Below, one piece after another: positions 26,576 through 36,442 of a stretch of DNA of 64,000 nt. The DNA comes from Palsa-504 sp963800415 (lineage in GTDB: Bacteria > Actinomycetota > Actinomycetes > Streptosporangiales > Streptosporangiaceae): contig CAWDBS010000077.1 in the NCBI GenBank assembly GCA_963800415.1, positions 1-64,000 of the forward strand, given 5' to 3'. Each line of letters starts with the position of its first letter. The first letter of the stretch is position 1. A model generated the notes under the pieces. It saw only the letters and a program-made list of their open reading frames with translations. It searched no databases and had not been told where the DNA came from. The translations under genes were made by a program, and so were the position numbers.

Positions 26576-27832
26576 GAGCTTCTTTCATCCTGGGTTTCCG
26601 CAGGTTATGTGGCGGTTTGACAGGCTTGGGCGTGGTTCTTCTCTGGTCTTCGGGGGCGGGCTGAGCGGGCCTGGGGTACGGCCGTGACGGCGGCAGCGGT
26701 GTTGCGGCCCGGTAACGATCCGGGCGGGTCACGCAGCGCGGAGGGCGGCGAACGGGTCGTGTTCCATGTAGTGCAGGGCCAGGACCGCCTTGACCATGGC
26801 GGTGCACTCCTCCGGGCGGCAGCGCAGCTCGCTGGCCAGGACTTTCCAGTACTTCAGGCGGGCGTTGCCGCGTTCGCCGACGCAGCGGAGCTGGGCCTGC
26901 AGCCGGTTCGCGGCCCGCTGCGCGGCAGTCAGGTCTTCCCGCGGCTTGCGGCGGCCGGTGACCACGTCCTTGTCCAGGCCGAGATAGCCCAGGTCAGCGA
27001 AAAGACCGAGGAACCGGAGGATGCCCCGGCGATGCCGGCCTTCCGCGCCGCGGTGACATCGACGGTGGCGCCCGGGGCCGGCGCGGCGGCCCACAGCAGT
27101 TCCCCGGCCGGGGAGCACACGGTCTGCACGTTCAGCCCGTGCCGCTTGTGCTTCCCGGAGTAGAAGGCCCGCTGGCCTCCTGTTTTCCGCCCGGACGTCA
27201 CGGTGGGCACATGCACGCCGTCGACGATCAGGTAGTCCCAGCCCATTTTCACCGCCAGCCGGGCCACGTCCTTCAGGCTGATCCGCCGGCCCCGGTCCGC
27301 CAGCACGCTGATCCCTTCCGCGACATCCCGCCAGCACGTGGCCGGCGAGACCCCGAACCCGGCGGCCAGCTCCGCGTACGTCAGGTTCGTCCGCAGGAAC
27401 GCGATCACCAGCACCGCCTGCGCCAGCGGGGACAGCAGCCGCCACCGCGTCCCGTTCCGCTCATGCGGCCGCCGCAGCGACCCCGCGAGATCAACGCAGG
27501 TCCCGGCGCTGACCTTCACCCCGGCGCGGAACAGGGCATACCCCGCCGCGGTCCGCTCGGGCGTGAACGACGTTCCCTGATATACAGTCATGACGGCTCC
27601 TGGACCGGGATGATTCGACACCAATCCGTGTACCAGGAGCCGCTCGCGTTCACAGGGGCATCACCAGCCGCTGCCGTAACGTGATCATCTTCCGCCCGGA
27701 TCGTTACCGGCAGCCCGCCCCCGGCACCCGTACCGCCTGGGCCGGCCCGGGACCCGGGCTAGCCAGCGGCAAAGAGATCCCGTGACCTGTCAAACAGCCG
27801 CTGCGCTGCGCAAACGAGGATGAAACAAGCTC
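26576..27832 (-). mobile_element. IS5-like element with two tiers of inverted repeats
   Basis: A transposase gene lies between perfect 19-bp inverted repeats CCGGTAACGATCCGGGCGG (26709-26727 and 27692-27710). Outside them is a second, imperfect pair of about 48 bases (26576-26624 and 27786-27832, both opening GAGCTT.TTTCATCCT and closing GTTTGACAGG). The right outer edge coincides with the point where the STAND gene sequence begins, so the outer pair may be the true element ends or the remains of an older element invaded by the inner one. No target duplication was recognised. Confidence 0.75.
26729..27591 (-). pseudogene. IS5-family transposase, one frame change
   Basis: First part (ATG 27591, MTVYQGTSFTPERTAAGY) has the HTH region LTYAELAAGFGVSPATCWRDV and the first catalytic Asp in YLIVDGVHVP. 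Near 27020 the frame changes and continues as RFLGLFADLGYLGLDKDVV ... GNARLKYWKVLASELRC, which carries the remaining DDE residues. Some IS5 subgroups use programmed frameshifting to join two frames, but no A-rich slippery site is present here, so a simple indel is more likely. Confidence 0.8.
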
Positions 27833-30053
27833 AATGAGAACTACGGGGAGCTGGCGGTCCTGGTGCTCGATCAGTTCGAGGAGCTGATCCGTCACCAGAG
27901 GCTGTTCTTCAAGCGGGCGATGGACTGGGTGGTCGAGCTCAACAGCAGATATGACATCCACGTCGTCATCTCGCTCCGTTCGGAGTATGTACACCGCCTC
28001 AAGGCGCTGAACGCTCAGATCCGGCCGTTCTCGATGTCCACGTTCGAGCTGGAGCCGCTGACCGCAGCCGAGCACATCCGCGACATCATCGCCAGCGGCA
28101 ATCCGGGGCAGGTGGGCAGTACCGCCTCGCTTGATCAAGACGCCGGCCAGGCTCAGCGGGCCGAAAGATGACGGCGTCGGCCTGGCCATCTCCCTCGAGG
28201 CCATCGAGCTGCTGCTGGCCGAGTGGAAGACGATGCAGCAAGCCGAGCTCCGCGCCGCGGACGTCGGACTGCTGCACCTGCAAGGTGCGCTTTACGCCCT
28301 GCACGCCCGGGCCAAGCCCACCGCGATCAAGGCCGGCCACGTCCGGGAGATGATGGCGGCCGCGGCGGCCCGGCACCGGGATGTCTTCACGCTCGGCCTG
28401 ATCGAATCCGTCGCGCGCAAACTCGACCTGTGCGAGGAGGCCTGCCGGGACGAGGACCAGGCCAGCAGCCTCGACGAGTTCCTGATCGACGGCACCCGCG
28501 CAGTGGTGCGGCGCACCGTGGCGCACCTGTCCAGCGGCGGATTCAAGCTCGACCGTGAGGCGTGGGACCTAGCCAGGCTCGCGCTCGAACGTGAGCTCCG
28601 GATCTTGAAGGAGGTTCCGGTCAAGGCGGCGGAACGGGCCTTCCGGGTGATCTACGGCCTCAGCGCGGCCAGCACGCCCACGGCCTCTGCGGCTGTCGAC
28701 CTGCTCAACGTCTCGCGCCCGGCGGTCGCGGCGAAGGCCAAGATGCAGACGTCGGCGGACGGTGCCCAGGCCACATCGCTCAGCGAACTCGGGATCGCGC
28801 TGTCGCCGTGGGAGGTCGATCCGGACGGGCTGTCGGCCGGCCCGATGTTCGGCTACCCGGCGCACGAGGTGGTCATCGAGGAACTGCGGCGCTTCGCGTT
28901 CGCGCTCGAATGGCTGACCACCTCGTCATTGATACGGCCGACTTCGCCCGCAGTGGATTCCACCATGCTGTCGCTGATACATGACGGATTCGGCGAGGCG
29001 CTGGAGAAATGGGCCGATTCGGAGCGCACCGGGCAGGCCGAGGCGCTCGTGCTGCTGACCGGCGCCCAGGGAGACGTCTTCGACTGGACCCGCGACGACG
29101 GAAGTAACTGGCCGCAATTCAACGGCCTGGATTCCGATCGCACGATCGTGAACCTGCGGTGGCGCAACTGCCGGGTCACGGCCCGGTTCCGGCATATCGT
29201 GCTGGCCAACTGCGACTTCCGCGGGACTCGATTCGAGAACTGCTATTTCGAAGGCGCGGTGTTCGTCAACTGCCTGCTGGACGGAGCGACGTTCGGCGAC
29301 TGTAACATCGTCGGGCCGGTGAGCGCGCCGGCCACGGCGTACGACACCGAGGGAATGCCGTCATTCGCTATCGCCGGGCTCGACGCGTCAACGCGGGCCG
29401 CCCTGAGTCACTACCGCGGCGCGGACTTCTCCGGCTCAGTCCTGTATTCGGTGACGTCAGGGATAGCGGTAACCAGCCGGCCCGGGCACCGTCCGAAACT
29501 GCTCGAGTGGGCGCCCCAGCGCGGCGGCCTGACCATGTACGGCGGCCGGCTGAGCTCGCTCATGGTCCGCAGCGGGCGGTTCCGGGATGGCGGCGAGCTT
29601 GCGCTGCGCCATATCGCCGGGTCATCGCTCGATATCACCGAGCAAGACGCCGCGAAGATCCATGTCTTCGGCGCCTCTATCCGCGGGCTGTCCATCAGCC
29701 GTCGGCTGAGCGATCCGGACGAGCAGCAGCAGGGCGAGATCGAGCTGACGGTGCAGAGTTCTGTACTCGCCAACACATGGTTCGACGAAGGGCTCACCGG
29801 GACGGCGCGATTCGACAACAGCGTGGTGTGGCAGCTGCTGAACGTGAGCGAACCCAGCCGCTACCGGGTCACGCTGGAGAATTGCACCCGGTACGGAGCC
29901 GTCAACATAGGTGACGCATCGGATGCGGGGCCGCGGGCCGCCTTCGCTGAAGATGGCATCGCCGACCGCTCCGAGCTCGTGCATCAGGCCCGGCTCATGG
30001 CTTACCGCCGAGGCCCGGCCATGGTGGAGCTAGATGAGATGCGGCGACAGTAG
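27833..30053 (+). pseudogene. STAND-type NTPase with C-terminal beta-helix-like domain, 5' truncated
   Basis: The frame opens at the edge of the IS element with no start codon and no Walker A. It begins NYGELAVLVLDQFEELIRHQR, a Walker-B strand of the novel-STAND group, then VISLRSEYVHRL (sensor). One frame shift near 28120 leads to the 640-codon remainder: helical STAND winged-helix/ARM part, then from about 29130 a run of short strands (VLANCDFRGTRFENCYFEGAVFVNCLLDGATF) resembling pentapeptide repeats, and a long beta-rich C-terminus. In such NTPases the C-terminus senses a ligand and the lost N-terminus is an effector (often antiphage or signalling). Here it cannot be expressed from its own promoter. 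Confidence 0.75.
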
Positions 30054-30899
30054 CATCTCGATCAGTGCCATCCGCACGAACAGCGCGTCGTCGCTCTGCT
30101 GGAACATCCGGATACGCGGATCGGGACGGGCGCTGGTCGCGATCTCGTCGATGACGGGCATCGGCGACAGCACCACCGCGTGGCGCGGCGGGCCGCGAGC
30201 GCCTTCCGGTCGACTCTCAGCCGCGCCCGGCCCGGCTCGTCGAGCGCGCCATGCCAGATGCCGGCCACGTAGAGTACGTCGACATCGTCGAGTTCCCACG
30301 GCTCACGGAATCCGGCGGTGACCTCGGTGCCGTCGCACAGCCGCCGGTCGGAGATCGGCAAGAGCCGGCCGGGCTGGAAGCGCGTGAACAGCCGGGCCAG
30401 GCTGCGCACGGCACGCATCCGCGGGTCACCGCAGATCGCGACGGTTAGCTGCGACACCGGCCCGCACGCCTGCTCGATCGCATACAGGTCGATGAGGGCC
30501 TGGGACGGATGCTCGCCGGCAGGGCCGTGTCCCCTCCGTTGATGAAGCTGCTGACCAGCAGTTCCTTCAGCGGGATGCCGTCGAGTGGGCGGCAGGCGCG
30601 GGCGATGACGAGGTCCACGTTGCCGCTGACCACGCGGAGTGTGTCTGTCCACGCCTCGGGCATCGCGACCTCGCTCGCGCGCCGGTCGGCGATCTCGATG
30701 GATTGCCCGCCCAGCCGGGCGGCGGCCGCAGCGAAGCCGACCCTGGTCCGCAGGGACGCTTCCAGGAACAGCAGCCCCACTATTGGCGACCGCTTCAATT
30801 CGGCGGGCGCCCGTCGCGGAAGTCCGTGGCCCGCGACAGCATCCGCCGGATTTCCTCGGTGCCAAGGTCGTTGACTCCTACGACCGCCCGGTGGGACAC
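30030..30899 (-). pseudogene. Aspartate/ornithine carbamoyltransferase-like protein, frameshifted
   Basis: Segments in three frames join into one carbamoyltransferase. VSHRAVVGVNDLGTEEIRRML (GTG start 30899), then FLEASLRTRVGFAAAAARLGG with the carbamoyl-phosphate loop SxRTR, then the aspartate-domain part LTVAICGDPRMRAVRSLARLF, and the end SPMPVIDEI and FVRMALIEML, which is typical of aspartate carbamoyltransferase. Shifts near 30795, 30520 and 30190. It is about 290 residues, slightly short, and SPMP replaces the usual HPLP. It follows the radical SAM gene directly and overlaps the end of the convergent STAND gene, so it is probably a specialised paralogue rather than housekeeping pyrB. Confidence 0.75.
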
Positions 30900-30904
30900 G
30901 GCGT

Positions 30905-32042
30905 TCAGCTCATCACTGGACGCGGATGACGGTAGCCGGTCTCCGAACCGGGGGCGACGAAACTCAGCGTGTTGTGCGTGCACGGCGGGCAGTCCGGTCC
31001 CAGCGGTGCCCCGTGGCTGGCCGCGACGTCCGTCGCGCGCAGGTAGGTCTCCTCCAGTTCGGCGGCCCCGGACGGCTTGCGGTCGCGCAGCGGCGTGGCC
31101 GGGTCGGGCCGGAACGGGCTCAGCACCGGGACACCCCCCCCCGTTCGGCGATGGCGGCCACGCCGGCCAGCGTCATTTCCATCGGTTCGAGGCCGACCAT
31201 TAGCATGGAGCGGACGCGCCCCGGGCCGAGCGCGGCCGCCGCCTGCTCGATGTAGTCGAGGTAGAAGGCCAGTCCCTGGTTGTATTTGTGCCGCATCAGC
31301 TCCTTGGCACTGCGATTCGCTGAACACCTCGATGTTGATCGAGATCTCGTTCAGGCCCAGTTTGTCCAGCTCCGGCAGGTCCAGCAGGCCAGGCAGCGGC
31401 ACCATCATGATGTCGACCGGGATGCCGGGGAACTCGAGCAGCACCCGCCGGTAGAGCTCGCGCATGAAGTCGAAATCGGGACGTTTCGGCGTGCCGCCGG
31501 AGATGAGCAGGTGGTGTGCGGGCTGACGTACGTCGGAAAGCGCGATCCGGGCGGCCTTGCAGCAGGGCGTCGATCGGTTTGGTGCCGTAGACGTCGAGCG
31601 GATCGTCATAGGGGATGTTCCCGAAGGTGCACGTCATCGCGCAACCGCGCACGGGCGACAACCGGCCGCGATCACCGTGGGTCACAACGAAGTTGTTGAG
31701 CGGGCCGAAACTTTCCACTTGGCCGTGATAACCCGGCGGTGACCAGAACCTCGCCGGACTGGCCAGCCCGGCGCCGTGCACCAGGAACCCGTCCATGCCG
31801 TAGTCGAGGAAGTACCGCGAGTCCGAGACGAAGTTGGGGTTGTATTCATTTATCGGCGCGTTAACCCGAACGTTGTCCGCGAGTTCGAGTATCAGGCCGC
31901 TTGTGGAGGCATAGTCCGCTGGCGTCAGGTTGCGGTGTTCGGCGATCTCGTCGAGAGCTTTACGGGCAGGCGGTGAGATCTCGAGTCCTTCGGCGAGCAG
32001 CTGGAGCTTCAGCCGCTGAGCCACAGTCAACGCGTCTGACAT
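30905..32042 (-). pseudogene. Radical SAM protein, frameshifted
   Basis: ATG 32042 with GAGG upstream. The cluster motif region reads VRGCAMTCTFGNIPYDDP, i.e. Cys-x3-Cys-x2-Gly, where the third cluster Cys would be expected at the Gly. SAM-binding GGTP follows (HLLISGGTP), then VDIMMVPLPGLLDLPEL and NEISINIEVFSE typical of barrel strands. Frame changes near 31560, 31318 and at a nine-C run near 31135; joining them gives ELMRHKYNQGLAFYLDYIEQ ... PVLSPFRPD to a Cys-containing C-terminus (GPDCPPCTHN). Substrate unknown; sits with the carbamoyltransferase-like and nitroreductase genes, perhaps as a small biosynthetic cassette. Confidence 0.72.
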
Positions 32043-32124
32043 TTGCCTCAGTCCGAACATGCCGCTAGATAATAGTGGACAGGCTGCTGCGCCACTTGTC
32101 CATGCCAGCGGGGGAGGAAGTTGC

Positions 32125-32891
32125 ATGCTCCGGCCTGACCCCAGTCCCGGTGACGAGGAACGGCAGGGAATCATCGCCGCGATGCTCGCCCGGCGAAGCA
32201 TCAGGAAGGATTCGATCACCGGCCGATTCCCGGCACGATCATGCGCGAGATCGTCCGCTGCGGCCTGGCGGCGGCCCCGTCATCCAAGAACGCTCAGCCG
32301 TGGCGGATGCACGTGGTTACCGACCGGGCGATCCTGGCCGCCATGGCCAACGCGGTCGAGCAGGCCAAGGGGGCGGACGAGTACGTGCCGCACGACCCGG
32401 CGACGGGCCAGCCCCGGCCTGCCCACGTATCGACAGTCAGGGAGTCGGCGCAGGTGCTGCGGGACGTGTCTGCGGCGATCTTCATGGAGAACCGCGGCTT
32501 GTTCAGCAACGGCAGGTCCGCGCTGGCCAGCGCGACCCGTCCGGCGCTGGCTGGGTCCCTGGTCGGCTTCGGCCTCGAGATGGCTGGCATCGGCACGGCG
32601 ATCGAGAACATGTGGCTTGCCGCCGAGGCACTCGGCGTCCGGATCGCGTTCATGGGCGATGTGGCCATCGCCGAGGATGAAATCTGCCGCCGCCTGCACA
32701 TCGCCGGCGACCTGGTAGGGGTGCTCGCCCTCGGCTTCAGCGACGTGCCACCGCCCGCCCGTCGGCAGCGACTCGACGAGCAGGACGCAGACCACGTGCT
32801 GTGGCACGAGCCGGAAGCCGATACCGGCCAGCGCAACGCCAGCTACCCGCCTTATCTGCTCCGGCGGCCTACAAGATCTCGTACGGGATGA
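32125..32891 (+). pseudogene. Nitroreductase-family protein, one frameshift
   Basis: Starts at an ATG with a strong GGGGAGGAAG ribosome site. N-terminus AMLARRSIRK is the FMN-phosphate motif of nitroreductases. A single shift near 32230 leads to MREIVRCGLAAAPSSKNAQPWRMHVV (FMN/substrate motif), ... ENMWLAAEALGVRIAFMGDV, ending ...YPPYLLRR. About 255 residues when joined. Flavin oxidoreductase with unknown substrate; divergent from the radical SAM gene across an 82-base spacer containing TAGATAATAG, a plausible -10. Confidence 0.72.
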
Positions 32892-33012
32892 GATCAAGGC
32901 GGCCTTCCCGCATTCGCTCGAGGGTGAGCAGGAAACCCGACTTCTCGTGCACGAACCTGGCGATGAGGTCGGGAGTCGGGCCGCAGTCGGATCCGCGCCG
33001 GCAATCGAAACC
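32869..33012 (-). pseudogene. C-terminal fragment of an unrecognised protein
   Basis: A 47-codon stretch with no start codon, ending FVHEKSGFLLTLERMREGRLDLIPYEIL then stop. Amphipathic composition looks protein-like but I recognise no family. It overlaps the end of the nitroreductase by 23 bases. The rest of 33013-33243 contains a CCTGGTC/GACCAGG hairpin at 33086-33104 and no gene. Confidence 0.35.
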
Positions 33013-33243
33013 ATTTCATTCGCCGGCGGAGCGCTCGGCGCCTTCGCCGTGGCGTGCCTGGGTAACCGCGGGCATCCCTGACCAGCCTGGTCACGCCGAC
33101 CAGGCAGCGGCCGGCACATGCCACCGGCACCCGCGCTAATACTTTTGCTCCCCTCCCCGTGTACCTAGGCAACCCCCGCTAGTACAGACGCGGCTCCTGG
33201 GACCAGCCTGGTCTCCCGCCGGTCACGGGAGATGGAGGAAGTC

Positions 33244-33480
33244 ATGATCGAGTTCTACATCGCAGCAGCTGCGCTGCTCGCCGCCGGTACCGCGCTCGGC
33301 ATCCTGCTGGCAGTCTGCCTGGGGATCCGCCGCGAAGAGCGCGACTTCAGCTTCGCCACGGACAGCACCAGCCGGATCGCCCAGGGCGCCCGGCGGCTGA
33401 CCGGCCTCTACACCCGCGGCCCCTGCTCACCAGCGACGCAGGGCACCGCCAGCAGAACGCCTGACCCGGCGCTTACACCG
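33244..33480 (+). CDS. Small single-span membrane protein, 3' end unclear
   Basis: Starts MIEFYIAAAALLAAGTALGI after a GGAGGAAG site. One hydrophobic helix (about 3-28) then a basic/polar stretch (RREERDFSFATDSTSRIAQGARRLTGLY). The frame loses resemblance to a real protein after about residue 65 and runs without a stop through a G-run (33487-33499) into the next gene, so the original stop was probably lost by an indel. Unknown function; same strand as the genes that follow. Confidence 0.55.
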
Positions 33481-33573
33481 GCGGCGGGGCGCGGGGGGGG
33501 GGGGCCGGTGACTGCCGAACCCGCTCATCTGGCCCGATCGTCTTTCCGAGCCCTCACCCACAGGAGGCTTCCC

Positions 33574-33830
33574 ATGACGAATTGCTTCATGGCCGGCTCA
33601 CCGGCCACGCCCGTCCCGCTGCCCTATCCGCCAGAACTGCCGGAGGGTCTCCGCCCCCAGCCGAGTGTTCTGCTGCTCATCGACGGCGATGCCGTCTCTC
33701 ACGGCCTGGTGGACGACACGCCCCTCGACCGCGCCTCGGACCAGCAGATGAGGTCGTGCCTGGAGCTTGTGCACGCCACCGCGACGGCCGTCGACCCGCG
33801 GCCGCGCGTCAGGTGCGCCCGGCTTCTCCA
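33574..33830 (+). pseudogene. Fragment with NYN/PIN-like start
   Basis: ATG with AGGAGG nine bases upstream. About 80 codons look real: a Pro-rich start (VPLPYPPELPEGLRPQPS), then the strand VLLLIDGDAVSHGL and a helix ending ...RPRVRCA. The first strand with Asp resembles the opening of NYN-type nuclease domains (weak). The frame breaks near 33815 before any catalytic centre can be seen. Confidence 0.4.
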
Positions 33831-33845
33831 CGGCGGCGACGGCCA

Positions 33846-34984
33846 GGTGGCTGCTCGCCGCAGCCCTGCTCGCCGCCGCGGTCGCCGCATGCGGGCCCAG
33901 CCGGGCACCGCAGTCGCTGATCATCGCGGCCACGGCCACCGGCAACGAGCCGGAGCCCACGCTGTCGGCCGAGTATAGCCCAGATGCTGCGCTCGGCCGG
34001 CAGCGGGAGTACCGAGGCTACGGCGTACGTGGTCGCCCCCGGGAGCGGACAGCCGACCGCGATGACCCTGACTCCGCAGCGGGCCGGACGGCCAGGTGGA
34101 CTTCGGCCCGTCGCGCGGCCAGACGCTGAACGCCAACGTCGCGGCTGTGCAGCGGGCGGTCGAGCAGGAGGCCGCGCCGGGGCCCTTCGACCTGCTGACC
34201 ACCATGGCCGAGGCGTCCAGGGCCGCTTCGCCGCCGGCCACGCTGATCCTGATCAGCTCCGGGCTTTCCACCGCGGGCGGCCTGGACTTGCGGCAGGTCG
34301 GCTGGGATGCCAGCCCGCAGTCGGTAGCCGCCCAGCTGAAAGCCCGCGGGCTGCTGCCCAGCCTGGCCGGCTACCACGTGGTCTTCTCCGGGCTGGCGGA
34401 TGTGGCAGGCGGCAACCCGCTCTCCCGCTACCGCAGCGCACCACGCTGACCGACTACTGGCTGGCCATCTGCCAGGCCAGCGGCGCGAGTTCCTGCACGG
34501 CGGACGAGATGGCCCGGCCGGATCCGCCTTCGCACAGCACGATCCCGGTCCCCGTGGTACCCGTCCCCGCCGTGGCCAGCGTGCGCGGCCCCGGCGGGGT
34601 CATCACCACCAGCCTGCCCGGCGCGCTGCTCTTCCAGTTCAACAGCGCGACCCTCGGTCCCGGCGGCGACAGCGTCCTGGCGCCCATCGCCGACCAGGCC
34701 CGCCGCCAGCACCTGCGGGTGGCGATCACCGGGCACGCGTCCCCCGATGGCGGCACCGTTGCCTACAACATCAGCCCTGTCCGTCCGAAGGGCGAACGCG
34801 GTCCGCGACCGCCTCACCGCCCTTGGCCTGCCCGCGGGCCAGATCGGCTCAGGTGACAGGTGTCGGCACCGCCGGCGAGCCGCCGAACGCCTGCCTCAGG
34901 CAGGGACACCTGGACGAGGCCAGCTGCGCGGCAACTGCGCCGTGTGGTCGTCATCCTGTCCACCGGCCTTGGTCAGCCCTTAAG
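33846..34984 (+). pseudogene. OmpA/MotB-domain lipoprotein, multiply frameshifted
   Basis: Signal peptide with lipobox-like AAVAAC (RWLLAAALLAAAVAACGPS), then a substrate/von Willebrand-like part (NANVAAVQRAVEQEAAPGPFDLLTTM; ATLILISSGLSTAGGLDL) and a C-terminal OmpA-type peptidoglycan-binding domain (LLFQFNSATLGPGGDSVL; VAITGHASPDGG; LSVRRANAVRDRLTALGL). At least five frame changes (near 33978, 34085, 34430, 34775, 34850). OmpA-like domains tether proteins to peptidoglycan; in this Gram-positive it would be a cell-wall-bound lipoprotein. Start codon not identified. Confidence 0.65.
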
Positions 34985-35003
34985 TAACCCGGAGGAGAAC
35001 ACC

Positions 35004-36328
35004 ATGAGAACACGCACCACACCGACGGGCAGCTGCCCGTCACCTCCCGACCGAACCTCACCGTCGTCCCGCATGCCGAAGAAGGCGCTCCGGCGGCCCG
35101 GCTGCGGCGCAGCCTCAGCCGGGTCATGCGCAGGCGCCGGGTCCCCCGGCGCGCCGTCCTGCGCTCGCTGGTCATCGAGCAGATCCTCATCGGGCGCCAG
35201 CGCGAGGCCAGCACCACCAGCTACGCCGAGAACGTCACCCGCGGCTCTGGGCAAGGCGGCTGGTGAGCGCGCGCTCGAGCAGGACCAACCGCATCCTGGA
35301 CCGGCTGGCCGGCCGAGCCGACCGGCTGCAGGGCCGAACAGGCCAGGCTGCGCACCAGGGCCGGATACCGCCAGGGCGACCTGGTCGCAGCATCCCGACG
35401 GCGGCGTGCAGACCGTCGCCGGGACCGTCGGCGACCAGGACAGGCAGCGCGACCGAGATCGCGGCCGACATCGAAGCCCGGCTCGCGCAGGCACCGGCGG
35501 CTGCCCAAGACCCTGCGGCGGGTGCCCGTCTTCATCCTCATCGCCGACGCGCTGCTGCTGCTCTACTTCTTCTCCGGGGTGACGAACGTCGACTGGACGA
35601 GCCCGCTGTCGGCCGCCCTGATCTTCGCCGATCATGCTGGCGGCCATGGTCACGGGCATCAGTTTCGTCTTCTTCCACCTGGCCGGTGATCGGCTGCAGC
35701 AGTACAAGAACAACGCCGGCACTGTCCCGCTGCGCGGCCTGGACGAGGCTCACCGTGGTGATGGTAGGGCCTGGCCCTGGCCGCCATGGCCGTCCTCGCG
35801 GCGCTGATGTACTTCCGGATGCACGCCGAAGTCATCAACGCGCTCGGGCCGTCCGCGGGCACGACCGCCATCATCATCGGTCTCGCGCTCGCTACGGTCA
35901 GCGTCCTGGCCAACACCATGGTCATAGGCGTGCACGCGCTGGACGGGTCGACCCGAGGCCGACCGGCTGGACGCCCTCGGGGGCGCGGCAGGCAAGGACC
36001 GCTGAGCGAGGAACGCCGGCTGAACCGAGAAGGCGGACACTCTGGATCAGGAGCTCGCGGTGCTGGTCCAGGAAGGCCGAACGGGCCGCCGCGCCGGGGC
36101 ATCACCGAGGCCGGGCGGCAGCGCGCCGCCTCGGACCAGCTCATCAACGCCGGCCGGGCCATCCACCAGGGCGTAGGCCCGCTCAGTGAGCCTGCCGTCG
36201 ACCCCAACGGCCAGGATGGCGTCCTTGGCTACCGCCGGACCGAAACCACCCCCGAGGTCGACAAACGGCCGATGCGGCTCTGCCTGGAGCACGTCAGTAC
36301 ACCGCTGCCGGGCGAGCAGAGCCGCTGA
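35004..36328 (+). pseudogene. Multi-span membrane protein, multiply frameshifted
   Basis: ATG preceded by GGAGGAGAAC. Basic N-terminal part (MRRRRVPRRAVLRSLVIEQILIGRQREAS), then three hydrophobic helices found in different frames: VPVFILIADALLLLYFF (about 35530), a strand near 35640-35690 (FVFFHLAGDRLQQYK) and AVLAALMYFRMHAEVINALG with TTAIIIGLALATVSVLANTM (35790-35930). A soluble acidic tail follows (DQLINAGRAIHQGVGPL). At least six frame changes. No family recognised; it follows the OmpA-domain gene and was probably co-expressed with it. Confidence 0.5.
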
Positions 36329-36366
36329 CCCGGTCAGCCCGGCCGCTCCGCAACAGCCCGCCGACC

Positions 36367-36441
36367 TTAGCAGCCGCCGCCCTGCGGGGCCACGACGTAG
36401 TCCGGCCCCGCGGGCCAGTGCTGCACTGTGGTCAGCGGCAC
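36367..36441 (-). CDS. 24-residue open frame after the amidase gene
   Basis: GTG start one base after the amidase stop; ends ...APQGGGC. No ribosome site and no similarity recognised. Could be chance or the C-terminus of a lost gene. Confidence 0.2.
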   Translation of the reverse strand: MPLTTVQHWPAGPDYVVAPQGGGC

Positions 36442-36442
36442 G

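Noticed and set aside
36367..36441. 24-residue frame ending GGGC as a peptide precursor
   Set aside because: No ribosome site, no modification enzyme within reach in intact form, and no similar peptides nearby; kept only as a low-confidence frame.
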